Of a stretch of DNA of 64,000 bases, positions 38,458 to 48,215 are shown piece by piece. The notes under the pieces were generated by a model. It was not told the origin of the DNA, made no database searches, and worked only from the letters and a program-made list of their open reading frames with translations. Where the stretch lies: contig NZ_JNYD01000008.1 in NCBI RefSeq assembly GCF_000717175.1, positions 124,001 to 188,000 of the forward strand, written 5' to 3'. The position numbers and the translations under genes are program-made. Each line of letters begins with the position of its first letter. Within the stretch, counting starts at the first letter, position 1. The stretch comes from Pseudonocardia autotrophica. GTDB lineage: Bacteria > Actinomycetota > Actinomycetes > Mycobacteriales > Pseudonocardiaceae.

Positions 38458-41400
38458 GTGCACGGCGCGCGGTGGCGGAGGGTGACCTGTCTCGGCGTCG
38501 CGGGGCTGACGGCCTCGCTGCTCCTGCTCACCGCCGGCCCGGCCGCGGCGCAGGAGAGTGCGCAGGAGAGAGCGCAGGAAGGCACGTCGACCCTGCACAC
38601 CGTCTTCGTCGAGTTCGACGACACCTCCGCCGTCGCCGACTACACCTCGGCCCTGCCGCGGGGCCGGGACGTCGCCACGCAGGTCGCGGCCGAGACCCGG
38701 GCCCGCATCGACTCCAAGGTCGCCGGCCTGCTCGGCGGGCTCGGTGGCACCGAGGGCGAGCGCGAGCTCTACCGCACCATGAACGCGGTCCCGGGCGTCG
38801 CGATCCGCGCCGACGCCGACACCGCCGCCCGCCTCGCGACCCGTCCGGGCGTGCGCTCGGTCCGCCGGATCACCGACGCCCGGCCGAGCAACGCCTCCGC
38901 CGACCAGCTCGGCCGCGCCCTGCAGACCTGGCAGGACACCGGCCGCCTCGGGCAGGGCGTCCGCATCGGCATCGTCGACACCGGCATCGACCACACCCAC
39001 GCCGACTTCGGCGGCCCCGGCACCGTCGCCGCCTTCGACGCGGCCCGCGCCGGGCGCGGCACCTTCCCTACGAACAAGGTCGTCGGCGGGATCGACCTGG
39101 CCGGCGACGCCTACGACTCCGCGGCCACCGACCCCGTACAGACCGTCCCGAAGCCCGACGACGACCCGCTCGACTGCGAGGGCCACGGCACCCACGTCGC
39201 CGGCACCGCGGCGGGCTTCGGCGTGAACGCCGACGGCACCCCTTTCCGCGGCGACTACTCCGGGCTCACCCCGGACGCGCTGAACGCGATGCGGATCGGC
39301 CCGGGCGCCGCGCCGCAGGCCGAGCTGTACGCGATCCGCGTGTTCGGCTGCTCGGGCGCGACCGCGCTGACGCCGCTCGCCCTCGACCGGGCCCTCGACC
39401 CGGACGGCGACGGCGACTTCTCCGACCGCCTCGACGTGGTCAACCTCTCGCTGGGCTCGGACTTCGCGCCGGCCGACGACCCGGTCAACGACTTCGTGCA
39501 GGAGCTGATCGACAACGGGGTCACCGTGGTCGCCGCGGCCGGCAACGGCGGCGACGTCACCGACGCCGCCGGCGCCCCGGCCACCGCCCCCGGAGCGATC
39601 GCCGTGGCGAACGTCCGGGACGCCGGAGTGCTGCTCGACGGCGCCGAGGTCGTCGCGCCCGAACCGCGGCGGGTCACCGGCCAGTACAGCGTCGACTTCT
39701 CCGGGACGCCCGACGCGACCGGCGACGTGGTCGCGCTGCCCGCCGCGAACGCCGAGGGCTGCGCGCCCTTCTCGGGGGTCGCGGGGAAGATCGTCTGGCT
39801 CGAGTGGCCGGAGGGCGACGGCGCCCGCGGCTGCGGCTCCGCGGTCCGCGCCGACCACGCGCAGGCCGCCGGGGCGGCCGGGGTGCTGCTGACGTCGGAG
39901 GCCCCGGAACCGGGCGGCGTGGGCATCGCGGGCAACGCGGCCGTCCCGATGTTCCAGCTCGACGGCCCCTCGACGGCGGCGCTGCGCCCGGCCCTGCAGG
40001 CCGGCACGCTGCGGGTCCACCTCGACGGGACGCTCGCGCAGACCGCGTCCGTGCAGGTCCCCGGCATCGCGGACACGATCAGTGAGAGCTCGGCCCGCGG
40101 CGGGCGCGGCCCGGGCGTGAAGCCGGACGTCGCGGCGCCGGGGGAGTCGATCGTCTCCGCGGCCGTGGGCAGCGGGGCCGGGCGGTCGAGCAAGACCGGC
40201 ACCTCGATGGCCAGCCCGTTCGTCGCGGGAGTGGCGGCGCTGGTGCGGGAGGCGCACCCGGAGTGGACGCCGGCGGAGGTGAAGGCCGCGATCGTCACCA
40301 CCGCCGCCGACGTCCGCAGCCCGGCCGGGGACCTGATGGCGCCGATGCGGGTCGGAGCGGGCCGGGTGGACGCGCGCGCCGCGCAGGACCCGTCCGTCCT
40401 GGCCGCCGACGCCGAGGAGCCGGGTGCGGTGGGCGTCGGGTTCGGCGTGGTCGAGGTGCCGGCCGGCCGCACCGTCTCGGTGACGAGGACGCTGCACGTC
40501 AGCGGCGCCGCCGAGCTGCGGTACGAGCCGATCACCACGATGCCGGGCGTCACGATCTCGGTGGAGCCGGCGCAGGTCGACGGCCCCGCGAACGTCACCG
40601 TGCGGCTCACCGCGCAGGCCGACGCCCTCCGGAAGACCCTCGACCCGACCATGGCCGCGACCCAGGGCGGCCGGGCGCGGCAGTTCGTCGCCGACGCGTC
40701 GGGCCGGATCGTGCTCACTGCCGGCGGGCGCGAGGTGCGCGTCCCGGTCACCTCCGCGCCCAAGCCCGTCGCGAGCCAGACCGCGACCCTCGACGGCGGC
40801 GACGTCGTGCTGGCCGGCACCGCCCTGGACCAGGGGAGCGGCGCGCAGGCCTACCGCTCCCGCGCCGGGGTGTTCCGGCTGCTCGCGACCAGCCCCGAGC
40901 TGCCGCGCTGCCGGGCCGGTCTGTCGACCGGCTGCGTCGCCAACGACACCGGCCAGGGCGGCGACGTCCGGTGGGTCGGCGTGGCGCGGGCCGGCGACAC
41001 GATCGGGATCGCCGTGTCCATGTGGGGCACCCTGCCCGACGTCGGCGCGACCACCGTGCCGACCGTCGGGTTCGACGTCGACGGCGACGGGTCCGTCGAC
41101 CGCGCCGTCGGGCTGGTGAAGGAGGGCGGGACGGACGTGCTCGTCGCGCAGGTCCTGGACCTGCAGCGACAGACCCCGGAGGGGCCCGCGGAGGTCGACG
41201 CGCAACCGGTCAACGGGTTCGAGGGCGACACCGACACGAACGTCTTCGACACCGACACGTGGGTGCTGCCGGTGCGGCTGTCCGCGCTCGGCATCGACCC
41301 CGCCGCCGGCTCGGCGCCGCTGCGGATGCAGGTCGTCGTCGAGGGCGACTACGGCCCGACGGACGTGACGAACCCCGGCGCCGAGCCCACCGCGCCGGTC

Positions 41401-41637
41401 GACGTCGTCGACGTCCCGGAGGCGTGGGACCCGCTCGCCGAGCGGCCGTCCGCGGAGCCGTTGCTGCGGCCCGCCGACGTCGGCACCCGCATCCCCGCCC
41501 CGGACGGTGAGCTGCTCGTCGTGCTGCCGCAGAACGCCACCGGCGGGCACGCCGTCCCCCTCGCCGCTCCCGCCCCCGGTCCCGCGCGCGGGTTCGTCAC
41601 CGCCCCGCTCGCCCCGGCTGCTGCTCCATCCGGGTGA
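38458..41637 (+). CDS. Large secreted subtilisin-like serine protease with PA domain
   Basis: A 1059-residue exported protease. Signal peptide: Arg-rich start, GVAGLTASLLLLTAGPAAAQ, cleavage likely after AAA near residue 33. An inhibitor-like prodomain follows. Catalytic triad: Asp in GIVDTGIDHTH (residue about 174), His in GHGTHVAG (243), Ser in GTSMASPFVAG (583). A protease-associated domain sits between His and Ser, at about residues 420-530. The C-terminal 450 residues are beta-rich with a Pro/Ala tail and no anchor motif. GTG 38458 follows GGGAGGGG; TAGGTT at 38407 is a plausible -10. It is an accessory gene inside the serA-leuB interval. Confidence 0.92.
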   Translation: MHGARWRRVTCLGVAGLTASLLLLTAGPAAAQESAQERAQEGTSTLHTVFVEFDDTSAVADYTSALPRGRDVATQVAAETRARIDSKVAGLLGGLGGTEGERELYRTMNAVPGVAIRADADTAARLATRPGVRSVRRITDARPSNASADQLGRALQTWQDTGRLGQGVRIGIVDTGIDHTHADFGGPGTVAAFDAARAGRGTFPTNKVVGGIDLAGDAYDSAATDPVQTVPKPDDDPLDCEGHGTHVAGTAAGFGVNADGTPFRGDYSGLTPDALNAMRIGPGAAPQAELYAIRVFGCSGATALTPLALDRALDPDGDGDFSDRLDVVNLSLGSDFAPADDPVNDFVQELIDNGVTVVAAAGNGGDVTDAAGAPATAPGAIAVANVRDAGVLLDGAEVVAPEPRRVTGQYSVDFSGTPDATGDVVALPAANAEGCAPFSGVAGKIVWLEWPEGDGARGCGSAVRADHAQAAGAAGVLLTSEAPEPGGVGIAGNAAVPMFQLDGPSTAALRPALQAGTLRVHLDGTLAQTASVQVPGIADTISESSARGGRGPGVKPDVAAPGESIVSAAVGSGAGRSSKTGTSMASPFVAGVAALVREAHPEWTPAEVKAAIVTTAADVRSPAGDLMAPMRVGAGRVDARAAQDPSVLAADAEEPGAVGVGFGVVEVPAGRTVSVTRTLHVSGAAELRYEPITTMPGVTISVEPAQVDGPANVTVRLTAQADALRKTLDPTMAATQGGRARQFVADASGRIVLTAGGREVRVPVTSAPKPVASQTATLDGGDVVLAGTALDQGSGAQAYRSRAGVFRLLATSPELPRCRAGLSTGCVANDTGQGGDVRWVGVARAGDTIGIAVSMWGTLPDVGATTVPTVGFDVDGDGSVDRAVGLVKEGGTDVLVAQVLDLQRQTPEGPAEVDAQPVNGFEGDTDTNVFDTDTWVLPVRLSALGIDPAAGSAPLRMQVVVEGDYGPTDVTNPGAEPTAPVDVVDVPEAWDPLAERPSAEPLLRPADVGTRIPAPDGELLVVLPQNATGGHAVPLAAPAPGPARGFVTAPLAPAAAPSG

Positions 41638-41873
41638 CGGGCCGCACAGCGGGCGGGACCCCGCCGTCGGCCGCTCCGAGCCGCAGGCGCACAATCTGAC
41701 CCGCTCGGGGGTGTGTCGGGCCGGATCGGCGTGCCGGCTGGCACGACTTCACCGCCCCGGGTGACCCCGATGGAGTGGACGGTGGCCGGTCACCGCCGCA
41801 CCAGCGGGTAGCGTTCGATAGCCGCCCGATCGCACGCCGTGGTGGGGCGTATCGAGAGAGGACATTTCGCAGC
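41638..41873. other. Gap between the protease gene and leuB
   Basis: 236 bases without a gene. TAGCGT near 41810 is a candidate -10 for leuB, giving a leader of about 55 bases with GAGAGAGGA before ATG 41874. No leader peptide or strong terminator is visible. Confidence 0.35.
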
Positions 41874-42926
41874 ATGCGCCTTGCGGTCATTCCCGGCGAC
41901 GGCATCGGGCCGGAGGTCATCGACGAGGCCCTGAAGGTCTTGACCGAGGTCACCCCGGACGTCCAGACGACCACCTACGACCTCGGTGCGGCCCGGTGGC
42001 ACTCCACCGGCGAGCTGCTGCCCGAGTCCGTCCTCACCGAGCTGCAGCAGCACGACGCCATCCTCCTCGGCGCGGTCGGCGACCCGTCGGTGCCGAGCGG
42101 CATCCTCGAGCGCGGCCTGCTCCTGCGCCTGCGCTTCGAGCTCGACCACCACGTGAACCTGCGCCCGGCGCGGCTCTACCCCGGGGTCCGCGGCCCGCTC
42201 GCCGGCAACCCCGAGATCGACATGGTCGTGGTGCGCGAGGGTACCGAGGGCCCGTACGTCGGCACCGGCGGCCTGCTCCGCAAGGACACCCCGCACGAGG
42301 TCGCGACCGAGGTCAGCACCAACACCGCGTTCGGCATCGAGCGCGTGGTGCGGGACGCGTTCGCCCGCGCCGAGCGCCGCCCCCGCAAGCACCTGACCCT
42401 GGTGCACAAGACCAACGTGCTGACCTTCGCCGGCGCGCTGTGGTCGCGGATCGTGGAGGAGGTGTCGCTGGAGCACCCGGACGTCTCGGTCGCCTACCAG
42501 CACGTCGACGCCACCACGATCCACCTGGTCACCGACCCGAGCCGGTTCGACGTGATCGTCACGGACAACCTGTTCGGCGACATCCTCACCGACCTCGCGG
42601 CGGCCGTGACCGGCGGCATCGGCCTCGCGGCCAGCGGCAACCTCGACGCCAGCGGCCGCAACCCGAGCATGTTCGAGCCGGTCCACGGCTCGGCGCCGGA
42701 CATCGCCGGCCAGGGCATCGCCGACCCGACCGCCGCGGTGCTGTCGGTCGCGCTGCTCCTCGACCACGTCGGCCAGCAGGACGCGGCCCGCCGCGTCGAG
42801 GCCGCCGTCGCGTTCGACCTCGCGACCCGCGACCACAGCGCGACCGGGCACACCCAGGCGATCGGCGACCGGCTCGCCGCGCTGGTGTCCAGCCGCACCG
42901 CGGAGCCGGCCTCCACCGAGGCCTGA
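41874..42926 (+). CDS. leuB: 3-isopropylmalate dehydrogenase
   Basis: A 350-residue NAD enzyme of leucine synthesis. N-terminus [19 protein letters not shown]; active-site Arg/Tyr region [19 protein letters not shown] and [15 protein letters not shown]; metal-binding Asp in [20 protein letters not shown]-binding [15 protein letters not shown]. Length fits the actinobacterial type. ATG 41874 has a GAGAGAGGA site 10 bases away. A long terminator hairpin starts 9 bases after the stop. Confidence 0.95.
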   Translation: MRLAVIPGDGIGPEVIDEALKVLTEVTPDVQTTTYDLGAARWHSTGELLPESVLTELQQHDAILLGAVGDPSVPSGILERGLLLRLRFELDHHVNLRPARLYPGVRGPLAGNPEIDMVVVREGTEGPYVGTGGLLRKDTPHEVATEVSTNTAFGIERVVRDAFARAERRPRKHLTLVHKTNVLTFAGALWSRIVEEVSLEHPDVSVAYQHVDATTIHLVTDPSRFDVIVTDNLFGDILTDLAAAVTGGIGLAASGNLDASGRNPSMFEPVHGSAPDIAGQGIADPTAAVLSVALLLDHVGQQDAARRVEAAVAFDLATRDHSATGHTQAIGDRLAALVSSRTAEPASTEA

Positions 42927-42935
42927 GCCACTCCG

Positions 42936-42982
42936 GCACGACGACGGCCCGGCACCCCACGCGGGGTGCCCGGCCGTCGTGC
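42936..42982. terminator. Bidirectional hairpin between leuB and the EthD gene
   Basis: Right arm GGGGTGCCCGGCCGTCGTGC pairs with the left arm starting GCACGACGACGG (one small bulge), loop ACGC. It serves leuB (+) and the EthD gene (-), which converge here. Confidence 0.75.
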
Positions 42983-42989
42983 GTCCGGG

Positions 42990-43304
42990 TCAGACGACCC
43001 GCTGGAGCTCACCGATCAGCATCGTGGCGCCGGCCTGCGCGAAGTTCGCCAAATCGTCGTTGGCGGCCTTGCCCTCCGGGGTCCCCATCGCCTCCTGCAT
43101 GACCTCGGCCGAGCTGAAGGTGAGGGTCGCGATGAGGTGGTACTGCGGGGCCGAGCCGTCGGGGCCGGGGCCCGGCCGGACGATCGTGAACGACTCCAGG
43201 TTCGGCAGCTTCGCCGCGAGCGGGGCGTGCACCTCGTCGTAGTGCTTGTCGAACGCGGCCGCGTCCGCGGGCGGGTTGTACAGGACGGTCAGGGAGATCG
43301 ACAC
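42990..43304 (-). CDS. EthD-domain protein
   Basis: A 104-residue dimeric alpha/beta-barrel protein; LTVLYNPPADAAAFDKHYDE then VHAPLAAKLPNL and QYHLIATLTFSSAEVMQEAM are typical of the EthD family. EthD itself is needed for ethyl tert-butyl ether degradation with a cytochrome P450 set in Rhodococcus; no such set is here, so the function is open. GTG 43304 has GGAGGA 7 bases upstream. It is divergent from the cimA leader. Confidence 0.8.
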   Translation of the reverse strand: MSISLTVLYNPPADAAAFDKHYDEVHAPLAAKLPNLESFTIVRPGPGPDGSAPQYHLIATLTFSSAEVMQEAMGTPEGKAANDDLANFAQAGATMLIGELQRVV

Positions 43305-43416
43305 GAACGGTCCTCCGGGGGTACGGGTCGCGGACACCGGCGTCCACGACGTCGTCCCCCATCTTCGAGGCGACTGCATCAGGACAACAGGGTCTCTCAC
43401 GATGTGGGAAGCCTGT

Positions 43417-43445
43417 GTGACATCGCGGGACGCGCCGGGCAGACT
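43417..43445 (+). promoter_or_regulatory. Promoter of the cimA leader
   Basis: GTGACA (43417-43422) and CAGACT (43440-43445) with 17-bp spacing; the leader GTG starts 7 bases after the -10, consistent with a leaderless transcript. Confidence 0.6.
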
Positions 43446-43451
43446 GCCAGC

Positions 43452-43484
43452 GTGCGCCCCACCAGCGTGATCATTATCTGCTAG
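43452..43484 (+). CDS. cimA leader peptide (Ile-rich)
   Basis: A 10-residue peptide, VRPTSVIIIC, ended by TAG. Codons 6-9 are GTG ATC ATT ATC (Val-Ile-Ile-Ile). Isoleucine is the end product of the citramalate route encoded downstream. It is leaderless and directly followed by two hairpins and a T6 run. This matches classical amino acid attenuation: shortage of Ile-tRNA would stall the ribosome and prevent the terminator. Confidence 0.8.
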   Translation: MRPTSVIIIC

Positions 43485-43544
43485 CGCGTCGGCAGCTCCT
43501 CGAGCCGACGCGCAGACCTCTCGCATCCGCGGGGGGTCTTTTTT
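43484..43544 (+). terminator. cimA transcription attenuator
   Basis: Hairpin 1: GCGCGTCGGC (43484-43493) with GCCGACGCGC (43504-43513), perfect 10 bp, beginning at the leader stop codon. Hairpin 2: AGACCTCTCGC (43514-43524) with GCGGGGGGTCT (43529-43539), 11 bp with two G-U pairs and loop ATCC, followed by T6. Hairpin 2 is a textbook intrinsic terminator 45 bases before cimA. Confidence 0.8.
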
Positions 43545-43588
43545 GTTGCCCGCCCCCGCCCGACCCCCACCACACACGGAGAACCCGG

Positions 43589-45214
43589 ATGTCCCGCACC
43601 ACGCCCGCCGGCACGCCGCTCGGCGACGCCTTCCACGTCTACGACACCACGCTGCGGGACGGGGCCCAGCGCGAGGGCATCTCCTACTCCGTCGCCGACA
43701 AGCTCGCCGTCGCCCGGCACCTCGACGCACTCGGCGTCGGGTTCGTCGAGGGCGGGTGGCCCGGGGCGCTGCCCAAGGACACCGAGTTCTTCGCCCGCGC
43801 CGCGGCGGGGGAGCTGCAGCTGCGCCACGCCGTGCTCGTCGCCTTCGGCTCGACGCGCAAGGCGGGGGTGCGGGCCGAGGCGGACCCGCAGGTCCGCGCG
43901 CTGCTCGATTCCCAGGCACCCGTCGTGACGCTGGTGGCGAAGTCGGACCGCCGGCACGTCGAGCGCGCGCTGCGCACGGACGTCGCGGAGAACTGCGCGA
44001 TGGTCGCCGACACCGTGTCCTTCCTGCGCCGCGAGGGCCGCCGGGTGTTCGTCGACGCCGAGCACTTCTTCGACGGCTACCGGTTCGACCCCGACACCTC
44101 GCTGCGGGTGCTCGACGCGGCCATGACCGCGGGTGCGGACGTCGCCGTCCTGTGCGACACCAACGGCGGGATGCTGCCGCTCGGGCTCGCCGAGGTGGTG
44201 CGCGAGGTCGCCGAGCGCACCGGCTTCCGGCTGGGCATCCACTGCCAGGACGACACCGGCTGCGCGGTCGCCAACTCCGTCGCCGCGGTGCAGGCCGGGG
44301 CGACGCACGTGCAGTGCACGGCCAACGGCTACGGCGAGCGGACGGGCAACGCCGACCTGTTCGCCGTCGTCGGGAACCTGGTGACGAAGCTGGACATGCC
44401 GGTGCTGCCGGCCGGTGGCCTCGTCGACCTGACCCGGACCTCGCACGCCCTCGCCGAGATCGCCAACCTCGCCCCGGACACGCATCAGCCCTACGTCGGG
44501 GCGTCGGCGTTCGCGCACAAGGCGGGGCTGCACGCCAGCGCGATCAAGGTCGACCCGGAGCTGTACAACCACATGGACCCCGCCGAGGTCGGCAACACGC
44601 AGCGGGTGCTGGTCACCGAGATGGCCGGGCGCGCGTCCGTGGAGCTCAAGGGCGCGGAGCTGGGGCTGGACATGGCGGGCAGCCCCGAGGCCGTCTCCGC
44701 GGTCGTCGGGACGGTGAAGGAGCGCGAGGCCCAGGGCTGGTCGTTCGAGGCCGCCGACGCCTCGCTCGAGCTGCTGATGCGCGGGGCGCTGGGCGAGGAG
44801 TCGCCGGTGCCGTTCGCGCTCGAGTCCTACCGCGTGATCATCGAGAAGCGCGCCGGGGCCGACGCGGTCGCCGAGGCCACGGTCAAGCTGCTGGTCGACG
44901 GCGAGCGGCGGATCGCCACGCGGGAGGGCAACGGCCCGGTCCACGCCCTCGACGCCGCCCTCCGCGCCGCCCTGGAACCGTCCTGCCCGTGGCTGGCCGA
45001 CGTCGAGCTGTCGGACTACAAGGTCCGCATCCTCACGCCCGGCGGCTCGGCGGGCACGCACGCGGTCACCCGGGTGCTGGTGGGGACCAGCGACCACCAC
45101 GGGGAGTGGACGACGGTCGGGGTGCACTCCAACGTCGTCGAGGCCAGCTGGCTGGCGCTGGTCGACGCCCTCGCCTTCGCCGCCCTCCGCACCCGCATGC
45201 CCGTGGCGGTCTGA
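43589..45214 (+). CDS. cimA: Citramalate synthase
   Basis: A 541-residue enzyme of the isopropylmalate synthase family. It condenses pyruvate with acetyl-CoA to (R)-citramalate, a threonine-independent entry to isoleucine. VYDTTLRDGAQREGISYSV near residue 18 and EGGWPGALPKDTEFF near 55 are specific to the CimA group; metal-binding FAHKAGLHASAIK near 310; C-terminal LeuA-like allosteric domain that binds isoleucine. ATG 43589 has GGAGAA. The Ile-rich leader supports the isoleucine role over leucine. Confidence 0.9.
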   Translation: MSRTTPAGTPLGDAFHVYDTTLRDGAQREGISYSVADKLAVARHLDALGVGFVEGGWPGALPKDTEFFARAAAGELQLRHAVLVAFGSTRKAGVRAEADPQVRALLDSQAPVVTLVAKSDRRHVERALRTDVAENCAMVADTVSFLRREGRRVFVDAEHFFDGYRFDPDTSLRVLDAAMTAGADVAVLCDTNGGMLPLGLAEVVREVAERTGFRLGIHCQDDTGCAVANSVAAVQAGATHVQCTANGYGERTGNADLFAVVGNLVTKLDMPVLPAGGLVDLTRTSHALAEIANLAPDTHQPYVGASAFAHKAGLHASAIKVDPELYNHMDPAEVGNTQRVLVTEMAGRASVELKGAELGLDMAGSPEAVSAVVGTVKEREAQGWSFEAADASLELLMRGALGEESPVPFALESYRVIIEKRAGADAVAEATVKLLVDGERRIATREGNGPVHALDAALRAALEPSCPWLADVELSDYKVRILTPGGSAGTHAVTRVLVGTSDHHGEWTTVGVHSNVVEASWLALVDALAFAALRTRMPVAV

Positions 45215-45220
45215 CCGGTC

Positions 45221-45248
45221 TCACACCTCCGCTCTCACACCTCCGCAG
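45221..45248. repeat. 14-bp tandem duplication at the end of the FAD gene
   Basis: TCACACCTCCGCTC is directly followed by TCACACCTCCGCAG (12 of 14 identical). The second copy holds the stop codon of the minus-strand FAD gene, the first lies just beyond it in the 20-bp gap to cimA. Confidence 0.6.
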
Positions 45249-46512
45249 GCTCCTGCACCGGGGCCTGCGGGCGCCGGGCCCAGGCGGGGGCGTGTTCGGG
45301 CAGCAGGCCCAGCCCGAACAGCCGCGCCGGTACGAGCTGCAGCTTCGGGTGGCGCTGGGCGAACCTCACCACCCGCGGCAGCTCGGTCGCCGGCGGCACC
45401 GGGGCGTCGGGGTCGACGTCGAGCGCCGCGCCCAGGATCACCCGGTGCAGCCCGCGCTGCACGCCCTGGATCACCGCCGCCGGCAGCCACCGCCGCGCCT
45501 GCACCCCGGCCAGCCGCACCGGCGAGATCGGGCCCGAACGCAGGGCCGGGCCGACGATCCGGGCCGCCGCGACGGCGTCGGCCACCGCGAGGTTGATGCC
45601 GACCCCGCCGACGGGGGACATAGCGTGCGCGGCGTCCCCGATGAGCAGCAGTCCCGGCTTCGACCAGCGGCGGAGCCGGTCGAGCCGGACGTCGAGCAGC
45701 GACACGTCGTCCCAGCTCTGCAGCGCGCCGACGCGGTCGGTGGTCCACGGGATCAGCCGCGACAACCGGGTCCGCAGGGTGTCGATGCCCTTCGCGCGCA
45801 GCTCCGCGTCGCCGCCCTTGCGGATCAGGTACCCGCACTGCCAGTAGTCGCCGCGGTCGATCATCACCGCGAAGTGCCCGCGGGTGAACCGCCCGACGCC
45901 GCCCTCGGGGTCGCCCTCGAGGCGGGGCAGCCGGAACCACTCGACGTCGAGCGGCACGCCGAACGCCCGGCTGCGCAGCCCCGACGCCTCGCGCACCGTG
46001 GAGCCGCGCCCGTCGCAGCCGATGGTGAGCGTGGCCTGCAGGGTGTGCTCCTCGCCGGTGACCCGGTCCCGCCAGCGCACGCCGGTGACCCGGTCCTCGT
46101 CGGTGAGCAGGCCGGTGACCTCGGCGTCGCGGACCAGTGTGAAGGTCGGCTCCTCCTCGCCGGCCGCGGCGAGCAGGTTCAGGAAGTCCCACTGCGGTGT
46201 GAGTGCGACGTAGGGCCGCGGGTGGTGGAGCAGTGAGAAGTTCCCGATCTGCACGGTGCCGCCGTCGAGCATCGCCCGGATGCTGTCGACCCGGCGGTGC
46301 GGCATCGCGTCGAACCGCGCGCCGAGGCCCAGCTCGTCGAGCAGTTCGAGGGTCGAGGGATGAACGGTGTCGCCGCGGAAGTCCCGCAGGAAGTCCGCGT
46401 GCTTCTCCAGCACGGTGACCTCGACGCCCGCCCGGGCCAGCAACAGCCCGAGGACCATCCCCGCGGGACCGCCACCGACGACGCAGGCGGTGGTGCGGTC
46501 GTTATTCATCAT
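45235..46512 (-). CDS. FAD-dependent aromatic hydroxylase-like monooxygenase
   Basis: A 425-residue PHBH-fold flavoprotein. FAD motif ACVVGGGPAGMVLGLLLARA near residue 9, DG motif TIGCDGRGSTVREASGL near 165, and GDAAHAMSPVGGVGINLAVAD near 295. Probably hydroxylates an aromatic compound using NAD(P)H; the target is unknown. ATG 46512 lies 55 bases from gltX start, divergent. The gene is not in the conserved block. Its 3' end carries a small tandem duplication. Confidence 0.85.
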   Translation of the reverse strand: MMNNDRTTACVVGGGPAGMVLGLLLARAGVEVTVLEKHADFLRDFRGDTVHPSTLELLDELGLGARFDAMPHRRVDSIRAMLDGGTVQIGNFSLLHHPRPYVALTPQWDFLNLLAAAGEEEPTFTLVRDAEVTGLLTDEDRVTGVRWRDRVTGEEHTLQATLTIGCDGRGSTVREASGLRSRAFGVPLDVEWFRLPRLEGDPEGGVGRFTRGHFAVMIDRGDYWQCGYLIRKGGDAELRAKGIDTLRTRLSRLIPWTTDRVGALQSWDDVSLLDVRLDRLRRWSKPGLLLIGDAAHAMSPVGGVGINLAVADAVAAARIVGPALRSGPISPVRLAGVQARRWLPAAVIQGVQRGLHRVILGAALDVDPDAPVPPATELPRVVRFAQRHPKLQLVPARLFGLGLLPEHAPAWARRPQAPVQEPAEV

Positions 46513-46567
46513 GTGTTGAAATGTACGCCGGAAAGCCTTCGGGCGCCAGGGCTACCCTGGCCCCACC

Positions 46568-48040
46568 ATGAGTACAGTTCGCGTCCGCTTCTGCCCGTCG
46601 CCCACCGGCACCCCCCACGTGGGACTCATCCGCACCGCCCTGTTCAACTGGGCGCACGCCCGCCACCACCAGGGCGACTTCGTCTTCCGGATCGAGGACA
46701 CGGACGCGCAGCGGGACAGCCTCGAGTCGTACGAGGCGATCCTCGACGCGCTGCGCTGGCTCGGCCTCGACTGGGACGAGGGCCCCGAGAAGGGCGGCCC
46801 GCACGGCCCGTACCGGCAGAGCGAGCGGCGCGACCTCTACCGCGACGCCCTCGGCCGGCTCGTGCAGGCCGGCGAGGTCTACGAGTCGTACTCCAGCGCC
46901 GAGGAGATCGAGGCGCGGCACCGCGCGGCCGGCCGGGACCCCAAGCTCGGCTACGACAACGCCGACCGCGACCTCACCGAGGAGCAGAAGCAGGCCTTCC
47001 GCGCCGAGGGCCGCAAGCCGGTCTACCGGCTGCGGATGCCGGACCGCGACATCACCTTCACGGACCTGATCCGCGGCGAGATCACGTTCAAGCAGGGCCA
47101 GGTCCCGGACTTCGTGCTCGCGCGCGGCGACGGCACCCCGCTCTACCCGCTCACCAACCCGCTCGACGACGCCCTCATGGACATCACGCACGTCCTGCGC
47201 GGCGAGGACCTCCTCTCGTCCACCCCGCGGCAGATCGCGCTGCTGGAGGCGCTGCAGCGGGTCGGGATCGGCAACGGGCCGTTCGTGTACGCGCACCTGC
47301 CACTGGTGACCGGCGAGGGCAACCGCAAGTTGTCGAAGCGCGACCCCGAGTCGAACCTCTTCCACTACCGCGACCGGGGCTTCGTCCCCGAGGGCCTGCT
47401 CAACTACCTCGCCCTGCTCGGCTGGTCGATCGCCGACGACCGGGACGTCTTCTCGCTCGACGAGATGGTCGCCGCCTTCGACGTCTCCCGCGTGTCGTCG
47501 AACACGGCCCGCTTCGACCTCAAGAAGGCCGAGGCCATCAACGCCGCGCACCTGCGGGCGCTCGAGCCGGCCGACTTCGCCCGGCGCCTGGTCCCGTACC
47601 TGGCGGCCGAGGGCGTGACCGTCTCCGCGGACGACCCGGTCCTCACCGCCGCCGCGCCGCTGGTCCAGGAGCGCAGCCAGGTGCTCTCCGACGCCGCGCG
47701 CATGCTCAAGTTCCTCTTCGTCGCCGAGGAGGACTTCGAGCTCGACGCCGACGCCGCGGCCAAGACCCTGGGTCCCGACGCCGACCCGGTCCTCACCGCG
47801 GCCGTGAAGGGTCTGGAGCAGCTCGAGGTGTGGACCACGGCGGCCATCGAGGAGTCGCTCAAGGCATCCCTGGTCGACGGCCTGGGCCTCAAGCCCCGGA
47901 AGGCCTTCGGCCCGGTGCGCGTCGCGATCAGCGGGCGGACCGTGTCGCCGCCCCTCTACGAGTCCATGGAGCTGCTCGGGCGCGACCGCTCCATGCGGAG
48001 GCTGGGGGGTGCCGTGCAGGGCTCGGAGGGCGTGGTCTAG
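46568..48040 (+). CDS. gltX: Glutamyl-tRNA synthetase (probably non-discriminating)
   Basis: A 490-residue class I synthetase. HIGH-type motif [13 protein letters not shown] near residue 8-20 and KLSKRD (KMSKS type) near 253. Since GatCAB is present and no glutaminyl-tRNA synthetase is seen, it probably also charges tRNA-Gln with Glu for later amidation. TACCCT ends 9 bases before ATG 46568, so likely leaderless. Three tRNA genes for its own substrates (Gln-CTG, Glu-CTC twice) follow it directly. Confidence 0.96.
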   Translation: MSTVRVRFCPSPTGTPHVGLIRTALFNWAHARHHQGDFVFRIEDTDAQRDSLESYEAILDALRWLGLDWDEGPEKGGPHGPYRQSERRDLYRDALGRLVQAGEVYESYSSAEEIEARHRAAGRDPKLGYDNADRDLTEEQKQAFRAEGRKPVYRLRMPDRDITFTDLIRGEITFKQGQVPDFVLARGDGTPLYPLTNPLDDALMDITHVLRGEDLLSSTPRQIALLEALQRVGIGNGPFVYAHLPLVTGEGNRKLSKRDPESNLFHYRDRGFVPEGLLNYLALLGWSIADDRDVFSLDEMVAAFDVSRVSSNTARFDLKKAEAINAAHLRALEPADFARRLVPYLAAEGVTVSADDPVLTAAAPLVQERSQVLSDAARMLKFLFVAEEDFELDADAAAKTLGPDADPVLTAAVKGLEQLEVWTTAAIEESLKASLVDGLGLKPRKAFGPVRVAISGRTVSPPLYESMELLGRDRSMRRLGGAVQGSEGVV

Positions 48041-48106
48041 AGTCTTCTCTGCAAGGGACGCGGACACCGGAACTGCTCCGGCAGCCCGCCGGTGATCGTG
48101 TCTCCT

Positions 48107-48178
48107 TGGGGTATGGTGTAATTGGCAGCACGACTGATTCTGGTTCAGTTAGTCTAGGTTCGAGTCCTGGTACCCCAG
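48107..48178 (+). tRNA. tRNA-Gln (anticodon CTG)
   Basis: 72 bases. Acceptor TGGGGTA pairs with TACCCCA, discriminator G; anticodon arm ACTGA-TTCTGGT-TCAGT with CTG at 48140-48142; T-arm with GGTTCGAGTCC. CCA is not encoded. Its charging needs GltX plus GatCAB, both in this window. Confidence 0.95.
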
Positions 48179-48215
48179 CGGAAACACACGTTTCCTCGGT
48201 TGTACGGCCAGCCGC

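Noticed and set aside
43589..45214. 2-isopropylmalate synthase (leuA)
   Set aside because: The EGGWPGALPKD segment and the Ile-rich leader fit the citramalate synthase group better than LeuA.
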